Shown here piece by piece: positions 1 through 6,049 of a stretch of DNA of 6,703 nucleotides; positions within the stretch are counted from its first letter, which is position 1; each line of letters starts with the position of its first letter. The stretch is from positions 1 to 6,703 of the forward strand of contig JANOSH010000039.1 of assembly GCA_031415695.1 (NCBI GenBank), written 5' to 3'. A program made the translations under genes and the position numbers. The stretch comes from JANOSH01 sp031415695. GTDB lineage: Bacteria; Actinomycetota; Acidimicrobiia; Acidimicrobiales; Ilumatobacteraceae. Under the pieces are notes generated by a model. It saw only the letters and a program-made list of their open reading frames with translations. It had not been told where the DNA came from and did no database searches.

Positions 1-92
1 CACTGACCCGGCGACATCCCGAACCACGACAACCAGGACGTCAGCATCGCCGCGCCCGACAACAACCCCAACAGCGACCGACCGGACAACAC
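1..92 (-). CDS. Possible N-terminus of an exported or membrane protein (partial, off left edge)
   Basis: I do not recognise this gene. Reading leftward from GTG at 92-90, the frame stays open to the window edge for 30 residues, beginning MLSGRSLLGLLSGAAMLTSW. The peptide has one arginine near the start and then a long hydrophobic run, as in a signal peptide or first membrane helix. An AAGG at 105-102 lies 9 bases upstream of the GTG, an acceptable ribosome-binding site. It starts 31 bases after the stop of the kinase-mutase gene on the same strand, so it could be the next gene of an operon. With only 30 residues and no conserved motif, this could also be chance. A later in-frame ATG at 47-45 is an alternative start. 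Confidence 0.33.
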   Translation of the reverse strand, partial: MLSGRSLLGLLSGAAMLTSWLSWFGMSPGQ

Positions 93-123
93 CCGCCAAC
101 ACCTTGCCCAACGCCCTACTTCT

Positions 124-2703
124 TCAGGGGCAAGTAGCTAAGCCGAGTAGCGCCATGAGGTCGTCGAGGAAAGGTTCGGGATCGCCGTCGATGACCTCGG
201 CGTACAGCTTTACCTTGGGCTCGGTGCCGCTCGGGCGAACCTGCAGCCGAGTGTGCGGGCCGCACCAGAACCGCACGAGACCGGCTTCGGGATAGTTCTC
301 GACGCTGGTTACCGGGTGGCCGGCCAGCGTTGTTGGAGGCGTTGCCAAAAGCGCAGCCACACGCGCCGAGCCCACGGCCGGTTCGAGACGAAGCGATCGC
401 TCGGAAATGACGTGTTTACCGAATCGGGCTTCGATATCGGCGAGGCGATCTTCCAGGGTGGTGCCGTCAGCACGGGCGAGCGCAGCGACCTCGACCATAA
501 GGACTGCGGCCGAGATCCCGTCTTTGTCGTTGGGAACGTCGGCAACGAGGTAGCCGAGTGCCTGTTCGTAGCCGATGACAAACTGTGAACTCGGATGAGT
601 GCGACGGGTGTGGCCAATCCATTTGAAACCGGTAAATGTTTCGGCGCACGCAACTCCGTACGACGCTGCCATCTTGCTGAGCAGGCTTGACGACACCAGT
701 GTGGTGACGACCAGACGGTTTTCGCCACTGGTGTGTTGCAACGAGTGTTCGGCGAGCAGCCAACCAATCTCGTCGCCTTTGAGCTTGCGCCAGATGCCAG
801 CCCGGGTGGGAATGGCAACTCCGAGCCGGTCGGCGTCGGGGTCGTTGGCAAGCGCGATATCGGCGCCGATCTCGGCGGCGAGGGCCAGGAGCAGATCCAT
901 CGAGCCGGGTTCTTCCGGATTGGGGAAGCTAACGGTCGGGAAGGCGCCGTCTGGGACGTGCTGGGCTACAACACTGGTTGGTTGGGGCAGACCGGCGACT
1001 CGAAATGCTCGGGCGAGCGTGTCGGCACCGACGCCATGCAGCGCCGTGTACGCAATGGAGAGCGAGGACGCATCGAGATCGGGGCGGCGGCGAACGGTCG
1101 TGATGGTAGACAGATACGCCTCGACGATGTCGTTATCGAGGTGGTTGATGAGCGCATGGTCTGGCGCGGCCATGCGCACCTCGCCGTGTTCGACGATGAG
1201 CGCCGCGATTTCGGCATCGACAGGCGGCACGATCTGGCTACCGTCGGCGAGGAACACCTTGTAGCCGTTGTCGGCTGGCGGGTTGTGACTAGCCGTGACC
1301 ATGACCCCAGCGGCGACACCCAAGTGGGTGACAGCAAACGCCAGGACCGGCGTTGGCAACAATGCAGGCAGGAGATAGGTGCGAATGCCATTTGCCGCCA
1401 TAACCCGGGCGGTGTCGAGCGCAAACACATCGCTGTTAACCCGAGCGTCGTACCCCACAGCGATACCGAGGTGACCCAAACCGCGGCCGAGAAGCCACCG
1501 GGCCAGTGCTTGGGCGGCGCGCTGTACGACAACCCGGTTCATGCACAATGGCCCGGCGCCCAACGGGCCCCGCAGCCCGGCGGTGCCGAATTCGAGGCGA
1601 CCGGCAAAGCGGGCCGCAAGGGCGGCGTCGGGACCGCGCATCAGGCTGGAGAGTTCGGCACGCGTCACCGGGTCAGGGTCGACAGTCAGCCACTCGGCTG
1701 CCGCGGCACGGTGGCTGGCGATGGTTGACACACCCGCCAATTTCGAGAGTTCGACGAGCGGGCGAGCCCCCACATGCGAGATGACTTCGGCGGCAGCGAT
1801 GGACCCGAGGCGCCCGCATTCACTGGGTGGGAAACCCTGGGTGAGGCCGTATAGGAAACCGCCAGCGTACAGATCGCCGGCACCAGTGGTGTCGATTACT
1901 TTCGCCACTGGCTCGGCCGCTACCTCGATGATGTCGTCGGCGGTGATGATCACAGACCCACCCTCGCCCCGTGTGATGGCAGCCATTTGGCAGTCGGCTC
2001 GAACACACGCGACGGCCTCGTCGAACGACGAGACCTGGTACAGGCCAAGTAGCTCATCTTCGTTGCCGAACAGCAGGTCGACTTCGTCGCAGACGAGCGC
2101 TCGAAAGTCGGCCCGATGACGTTCGACGCAAAAGCTGTCCGACAGCGACAACGAAACGAGGCGCCCGGCCGCATGGGCGATACGCGCCGCCTTGCGGTAC
2201 GCATCTTTCGCTTCGGGTCGGTCCCATAAATAGCCCTCCATGTACAGCACTTTGCCGGCGCTGATGACGTCGGGGTCGATGTCGTCGGGACCAAGCAAGG
2301 ACGACATGCCGAGGAACGTGCTCATGGTTCGCTCGGCGTCGGGAGTGACAACTACCAGACAACGTCCGGTCGGTTCGTCGAGTGCACTGGGTGGCGACGG
2401 GAACGCCACACCCATAGCTCGTAAATCGTGAACGAACACGTTGCCGAGATCGTCGGCTTTGATCTTGCCGACGTAGCACGCTCGCCCACCAAAGCTCGAC
2501 ACGCCTGTCATGGTGTTAGCGGCCGACCCTCCGGACATCTCGATACCCGAGCCCATTTTCGAATACAGGCTCACCGCCCGATCGGCGTCGATGAGCATCA
2601 TCGACCCTTTCTCGAGGTCGTTATTGACAAGAAACTCGTCGGCCTGGTGGACAATGACGTCCACGAGTGCGTTACCGATACCTACGACGTCAAACCCGCT
2701 CAC
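124..2703 (-). CDS. Bifunctional fusion: PfkB/adenosine-kinase-like sugar kinase + PGM2/PmmB-type phosphosugar mutase
   Basis: The predicted product is a cytoplasmic protein of 859 residues. Residues 1 to about 324 are a PfkB/ribokinase-fold kinase. They show the N-terminal strand GIGNALVDV, the substrate-site loop GGSAANT (58-64), and the ATP/anion-hole signature DTTGAGD (271-277) whose last Asp is the expected catalytic base. The closest style is adenosine kinase-like. Residues from about 325 to 859 are a complete alpha-D-phosphohexomutase: GTAGLRG (373-379), TASHNP with phosphoserine Ser472, metal loop DPDADR (Asp621, 623, 625), GFKWIGHTRR, GYEQALGY (711-718) and the phosphate-binding RPSGTEP (823-829). 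This is the PGM2/PmmB subfamily, whose members act as phosphoglucomutase or phosphopentomutase. No stop separates the domains. GTG 2703 gives the usual kinase start (MSGFDVVGIGNAL); GTG 2727 would add eight residues. The frame stays open further upstream to 3087, but that part lies antisense to the peroxiredoxin and has no kinase character. The stop is TGA at 126-124. Substrates are not proven; a nucleoside or pentose-phosphate salvage role is inferred. Confidence 0.9.
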   Translation of the reverse strand: MSGFDVVGIGNALVDVIVHQADEFLVNNDLEKGSMMLIDADRAVSLYSKMGSGIEMSGGSAANTMTGVSSFGGRACYVGKIKADDLGNVFVHDLRAMGVAFPSPPSALDEPTGRCLVVVTPDAERTMSTFLGMSSLLGPDDIDPDVISAGKVLYMEGYLWDRPEAKDAYRKAARIAHAAGRLVSLSLSDSFCVERHRADFRALVCDEVDLLFGNEDELLGLYQVSSFDEAVACVRADCQMAAITRGEGGSVIITADDIIEVAAEPVAKVIDTTGAGDLYAGGFLYGLTQGFPPSECGRLGSIAAAEVISHVGARPLVELSKLAGVSTIASHRAAAAEWLTVDPDPVTRAELSSLMRGPDAALAARFAGRLEFGTAGLRGPLGAGPLCMNRVVVQRAAQALARWLLGRGLGHLGIAVGYDARVNSDVFALDTARVMAANGIRTYLLPALLPTPVLAFAVTHLGVAAGVMVTASHNPPADNGYKVFLADGSQIVPPVDAEIAALIVEHGEVRMAAPDHALINHLDNDIVEAYLSTITTVRRRPDLDASSLSIAYTALHGVGADTLARAFRVAGLPQPTSVVAQHVPDGAFPTVSFPNPEEPGSMDLLLALAAEIGADIALANDPDADRLGVAIPTRAGIWRKLKGDEIGWLLAEHSLQHTSGENRLVVTTLVSSSLLSKMAASYGVACAETFTGFKWIGHTRRTHPSSQFVIGYEQALGYLVADVPNDKDGISAAVLMVEVAALARADGTTLEDRLADIEARFGKHVISERSLRLEPAVGSARVAALLATPPTTLAGHPVTSVENYPEAGLVRFWCGPHTRLQVRPSGTEPKVKLYAEVIDGDPEPFLDDLMALLGLATCP

Positions 2704-2733
2704 TCCGACATCGTAGCGACTTGACACATTGGA

Positions 2734-2743
2734 GTTGTACGCT
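2734..2743. promoter_or_regulatory. Candidate face-to-face -10 elements of a divergent leaderless promoter region
   Basis: The kinase-mutase and peroxiredoxin genes diverge with only 47 bases between starts (2703 and 2751), or 23 if the kinase starts at GTG 2727. On the plus strand TACGCT (2738-2743) fits the actinobacterial -10 pattern TANNNT and ends seven bases before ATG 2751. On the minus strand TACAAC (2739-2734) is a weaker -10-like hexamer ending six bases before GTG 2727. Such spacing would give leaderless messages, which suits the absence of a well-placed Shine-Dalgarno sequence before either start. No convincing -35 is correctly spaced, so this is a weak call from short motifs. Confidence 0.22.
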
Positions 2744-2750
2744 GGCGACC

Positions 2751-3212
2751 ATGTTGAGTCCTGAAACGTCGGCCCCATCGTTCCGCTTGAAAGACCAAAC
2801 CGGCGACATCGCCACCCTGGAGGAGTACCGCGGCAAGTGGGTTGTGTTCTGGTGGTATCCAAAAGCCGCCACCCCTGGTTGAACTCTTCAAGGCCAGGGC
2901 TTCCGTGATCGAAGCTCAGAGTTTGTTGCCGCCAACGCGGTACTTCTTGGTGCGTCTTTCGACTCCGTCGAAGACAACTTGGCGTTCGCCGAGGCGCAAC
3001 AGTTCCCGTACCGTTTGCTGTCGGACCCCAACAAGGTTGCGGGCGAGCGCTACGAAGTCGTCCGTGCCCCCGACCATCAGTTCGCAAATTACCCCGAGCG
3101 GTTCAGTTACCTGATCAATCCCGAGGGCGTCATCCACCGTTCCTATAACGTCACCGACATCGCGGGTCACCCCCAAGAAGTCCTCGACGACATCCTTGCT
3201 GCTCAGGCCTAG
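2751..3212 (+). CDS. Selenocysteine-containing Bcp/PrxQ-type peroxiredoxin (UGA read as Sec44)
   Basis: This is a thioredoxin-fold peroxidase expected to reduce hydrogen peroxide or organic hydroperoxides in the cytoplasm. It has 153 residues with TGA 2880-2882 read as selenocysteine 44, matching the usual Bcp/PrxQ length of about 150-160. The opening LSPETSAPSFRLKDQTGD and the core WVVFWWYPKAATPG are typical of the family. The active-site motif PxxxTxxC is met as Pro37, Thr41 and Sec44 at the TGA. The frame continues unbroken as TLQGQGFRDRSSEF, then LLSDPN (89-94), and Arg117 in RFSYLINPEG, the expected catalytic arginine, to TAG 3210-3212. There is no cysteine at all: the position five residues after Sec44, where E. 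coli Bcp has its resolving cysteine, is Gln49. A 1-Sec mechanism with an external thiol reductant is therefore inferred. A SECIS-like hairpin follows the TGA. ATG 2751 fits the family N-terminus; no good ribosome-binding site is seen. A nonsense mutation or sequencing error is the main alternative. Confidence 0.87.
2880..2882 (+). other. In-frame TGA, predicted selenocysteine codon (Sec44)
   Basis: The TGA replaces the peroxidatic cysteine codon of the peroxiredoxin, in the context ACC CCT GGT TGA ACT CTT CAA. Both sides are in the same frame: 43 codons from ATG 2751 before it and 109 sense codons after it. TGA differs by one base from TGC and TGT. The same codon terminates the kinase-mutase gene at 126-124, and tryptophan is encoded by TGG here (for example WW at residues 34-35), so a global reassignment of UGA is unlikely. 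Confidence 0.85.
2882..2923 (+). promoter_or_regulatory. Predicted bacterial SECIS element in the peroxiredoxin mRNA
   Basis: This is a coding-region stem-loop expected to recruit SelB with Sec-tRNA to the adjacent UGA. The apical stem is 7 bp: GGGCUUC (2897-2903) pairs with GAAGCUC (2911-2917), with one G-U pair (2898-2916). The loop is CGUGAUC (2904-2910), with G as its second base. A lower stem of 6 perfect pairs joins AACUCU (2882-2887) to AGAGUU (2918-2923), leaving a 9-nt bulge on the 5' side (2888-2896). The loop begins after 21 nt from the UGA. Known bacterial SECIS elements have a G in the first two loop bases and a UGA-to-loop distance of roughly 16-37 nt, and both hold here. The pairing was found by eye, without a folding energy. 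Confidence 0.75.
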
Positions 3213-3230
3213 GGAGCTAGCGTCTGTCGG

Positions 3231-5756
3231 GTGACCGACAATCCTTTCCGGCTGCCGCGCAGCGTCATACCGGTTCATTACGACCTCACGCTTGAACCCG
3301 ATCTCAGCGACGCCAGTTTTTCTGGCGCGGTCGAGATCGGGTTCGAAGTTGTCGAAAGCGTCAGCGAGTTAGTGGCCAACTCCATCGAACTCGTCATCAA
3401 TGCTGCCACGGTCGACGGAGTTGGTGTCACGTGGGCCTTGGACGAACCAACCGAGCGGATCACTTTTACTGTCGGGTCGCCGTTGCCGATCGGTACGCAC
3501 CACACGTTGCGGATTGAGTTCAAGGGCATTCTCAACGACAAGCTGCGCGGTTTCTACCGATCCACCTTTGTGGACGATGCCGGCGTGACCCAGACAATCG
3601 CCACCACACAGATGCAGTCGACGGATTGCCGACGAGCTTTTCCGTGTTGGGACGAGCCCGATTTCAAAGCAACGTTCGGCGTTACATTGGTCGTCGACCG
3701 GCTTTTGATGGCTATCTCCAACTCACCGGAGGCCGGCAGGGTTCGACAGGCAAACAACAAGGTCGCTATCAGTTTCGAGCCGACAATGAAGATGTCGACC
3801 TACCTCGTCGCCTTCATTGTTGGACCGCTGGAAGCAACGCAGGCAGTCGACGTCGATGGCGTTCCGATGCGGGTAGTGCATGTCCCCGGCAAGGCACACC
3901 TCACGGCATTTGCCTTAGAGATCGGCGCATTCGCGTTGCGATGGTTGCAGCGTTATTACGGCATCGACTACCCGGGACAAAAGATTGATCTCGTCGCCCT
4001 ACCCGACTTCGGTGCAGGGGCCATGGAAAACCTCGGTTGCGTCACCTTCCGCGAGAACATGCTGCTCATCGACCCCGCAGCATCTACCCCATCCGACGAG
4101 CAGTTGGTCGCCGATGTCGTTGCCCATGAGCTTGCCCATATGTGGTTCGGTGACCTTGTCACGATGCGTTGGTGGAACGGTATCTGGCTCAACGAGGCAT
4201 TCGCCACTTTCATGGAAGTTGCCGTCTGCGACGCGTTCCGGCCCGATTGGGAACGGTGGACAGCCTTTAGTCTCGCTCGGTCAGCAGCGTTCGAGGTCGA
4301 CGCCCTCGCCGCAACTCGCGCCGTCGAGTTCGAGGTGCAATCGCCACAAGAGGCCGAAGGAATGTTCGACGTCCTCACGTACGAAAAGGGCGGCGCGCTC
4401 CTTCGAATGCTCGAGCAATACCTGGGGCCAACCCGTTTCCGAGACGGCATCCGGCTCTACCTGGGGCGCCACACCTACGACAACACCGACACTGCCGACC
4501 TGTGGGACGCGCTCGAAGAAGCCACGGGCGAACCGGTTCGCCGACTCATGGACAGCTGGATCTGGCAGCACGGCTACCCTGCCGTGTCCATCAGCACTCA
4601 GGACAACACGTCGGTTGCCAGCCAAATGCGATTCCGGTTCGATGGAGCCGATGATCCAACCATCTGGGTCGTGCCGTTGCAGTTACGCCAGCTAGCGCCG
4701 CCGCATGCCACAACCCAACTGCTGCTCGACACCGCCGCGACTCCACTTCCATTTACCGGACGCGGACCAATTCTGGCCAACGTCGGCAGCCATGGATTTT
4801 TTCGTACGTTGTACCGACCCGACGACCTCGAACAGATCACCGGTCGGCACCTCGATCAGCTCAACACGGCCGAGCGCTACGCGTTGGCCGACGATGCCTG
4901 GTCGATGGTCGTAGCTGGGCATCTGCGCGCTGACGAGTATTGCAAAGCCATTCAGGGCTTCGGAGCCGATCGAAACCTGCCCGTCTGGCAAACAATCACC
5001 TCGGCGCTGCAATGGTTGGACCGATTTGTCGAAGGCAACTCACGAGACCATTTCAAGGCCTTCGTCCGTGGACTCGTCGGGCCGGTGCTCGACACTGTTG
5101 GTTGGACACCATTGTCACAAGAGAGCGACTTAACCGGCGAGCTGCGCGGTGTGCTCATCCGTGCCCACGCCATCCTCGGAGACGATGTCCACAGCCAAGG
5201 CCGCGCCCGCGACTGTCACGAATTGCACCTTGCCGATTCAAGGGCCGTCGATCCCGTGGTGGCCGGTGCGGCACTATCGGTCGTCGCGGCAACCGGAACG
5301 GCAGCCGACTACGAGGCCTGCTTACGGCGTTACCGCCAGACCGACAACCCGCAGGCAAAGCTGCGTGAGCTCGCCGCATTGTCCCAATTCCCCGGAATCA
5401 ACCACACGGTCCAAACTTTGGAGCTTGCGCTGACCGACGAAATTCGAACACAGAACGCTCCGTTTGTGATGTCACGGTCGATTGCCCACCGCGCCCATGG
5501 CGATGCGAGCTGGGCCTTCGTGCGAGATCATTGGGACGAAGCCGTTGCTCGTTTCCCCGGCAACACCATTGTTCGCATGGTCGACTCGGTCAAGACCCTC
5601 ACCACACCCGACCAACAGGCCAGCGTGCAGACCTTCTTTAGCGAGCACCCAATACCCCAAGGCGCACGCACGCTCAAACAGATTTTGGAGCGCCAGCGAA
5701 TCAACGTTGAATTGCGCAAGCGGGCAGCCTCGGAGCTGTCGGCCACGTTCGGCTAG
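3231..5756 (+). CDS. pepN: M1-family zinc aminopeptidase (aminopeptidase N)
   Basis: This is a cytoplasmic metallo-aminopeptidase of 841 residues that removes N-terminal amino acids from peptides during protein turnover. No signal peptide or membrane helix is seen. Residues 1 to about 200 form the beta-rich N-terminal domain (VIPVHYDLTLEPDL near the start). The thermolysin-like catalytic domain carries the exopeptidase motif GAMEN (263-267), the zinc motif HELAH (299-303) with third ligand Glu322 in WLNEAF, and the transition-state tyrosine Tyr384 in TYEKGGALLRML. Residues from about 500 onward are the helical ERAP1-like C-terminal domain. All key residues are present and the length is normal for actinobacterial PepN. 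The GTG start at 3231 gives a natural family N-terminus. AGGGAG at 3211-3216 is a possible ribosome-binding site but lies 14 bases upstream. Only 18 bases separate it from the peroxiredoxin stop, so the two are probably co-transcribed. The stop is TAG. Confidence 0.95.
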   Translation: MTDNPFRLPRSVIPVHYDLTLEPDLSDASFSGAVEIGFEVVESVSELVANSIELVINAATVDGVGVTWALDEPTERITFTVGSPLPIGTHHTLRIEFKGILNDKLRGFYRSTFVDDAGVTQTIATTQMQSTDCRRAFPCWDEPDFKATFGVTLVVDRLLMAISNSPEAGRVRQANNKVAISFEPTMKMSTYLVAFIVGPLEATQAVDVDGVPMRVVHVPGKAHLTAFALEIGAFALRWLQRYYGIDYPGQKIDLVALPDFGAGAMENLGCVTFRENMLLIDPAASTPSDEQLVADVVAHELAHMWFGDLVTMRWWNGIWLNEAFATFMEVAVCDAFRPDWERWTAFSLARSAAFEVDALAATRAVEFEVQSPQEAEGMFDVLTYEKGGALLRMLEQYLGPTRFRDGIRLYLGRHTYDNTDTADLWDALEEATGEPVRRLMDSWIWQHGYPAVSISTQDNTSVASQMRFRFDGADDPTIWVVPLQLRQLAPPHATTQLLLDTAATPLPFTGRGPILANVGSHGFFRTLYRPDDLEQITGRHLDQLNTAERYALADDAWSMVVAGHLRADEYCKAIQGFGADRNLPVWQTITSALQWLDRFVEGNSRDHFKAFVRGLVGPVLDTVGWTPLSQESDLTGELRGVLIRAHAILGDDVHSQGRARDCHELHLADSRAVDPVVAGAALSVVAATGTAADYEACLRRYRQTDNPQAKLRELAALSQFPGINHTVQTLELALTDEIRTQNAPFVMSRSIAHRAHGDASWAFVRDHWDEAVARFPGNTIVRMVDSVKTLTTPDQQASVQTFFSEHPIPQGARTLKQILERQRINVELRKRAASELSATFG

Positions 5757-5779
5757 GTTCGCCTGAGCGCGTACGAAGG

Positions 5780-5889
5780 GGTGGGCTTGGCTTGCCCACC
5801 ATCTCGGACCCTGGCGAAAACCTCCCAACGCCAGGCTCCTTGCACACGACCTCGCATCGGCGGACCACGTCAACGATGCCGCTGCGAGG
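5780..5889. terminator. Cluster of three GC-rich hairpins in the convergent intergenic region
   Basis: The 293-base gap 5757-6049 lies between two converging genes and holds no credible gene. Starting 24 bases after the pepN stop, three inverted repeats follow each other. GGTGGGC (5780-5786) pairs with GCCCACC (5794-5800) around a 7-nt loop. CCTGGCG (5810-5816) pairs with CGCCAGG (5829-5835) around 12 nt. CCTCGCA (5850-5856) pairs with TGCGAGG (5883-5889), with a further inner stem 5860-5863 to 5879-5882. None is followed by a T run on either strand, so they are not classical intrinsic terminators. The position and symmetry suggest transcript-end structures usable from both sides. From 5890 to 6049 I see nothing distinctive. 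Confidence 0.4.
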
Positions 5890-6049
5890 CTTCGGCGTCC
5901 ACCACACTGTGTAGCTCGGCCCGGAACCAGCTCGGCTCGGCCGCCGGGCGCTGGTCGCGCACTGGCGGGTCAGCCTCGGGAACTACAATACTGGACTCGT
6001 CGGCTCCACCCGACTGCACAATTCTTGTTTCATTCCCGACGCTCCCGGC

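Noticed and set aside
309..1728. Long open frames on both strands inside the kinase-mutase gene, such as 733-1728 plus
   Set aside because: They overlap a gene whose motifs are all recognised, have shadow-like composition and show no motif of their own.
2721..2726. TTGACA as the -35 box of the peroxiredoxin promoter
   Set aside because: It is only 11 bases from the best -10-like hexamer (2738-2743), and nothing -10-like lies at 16-18 bases.
124..2882. Alternative genetic code with UGA as Trp or Gly
   Set aside because: TGA ends the kinase-mutase gene at 126-124 directly after the expected mutase C-terminus, tryptophans are TGG, and the long pepN gene has no internal TGA.
2870..2890. Frameshift as the cause of the interrupted peroxiredoxin
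   Set aside because: No change of frame is needed; the sequence on both sides of the TGA is in one frame.
2667..3212. Two separate small genes, one ending at 2882 and one starting at 2979
   Set aside because: Both are in the same frame from ATG 2751 and together form one peroxiredoxin. The interval 2883-2978 encodes conserved-looking peroxiredoxin sequence, and the only interruption is TGA at the catalytic cysteine.
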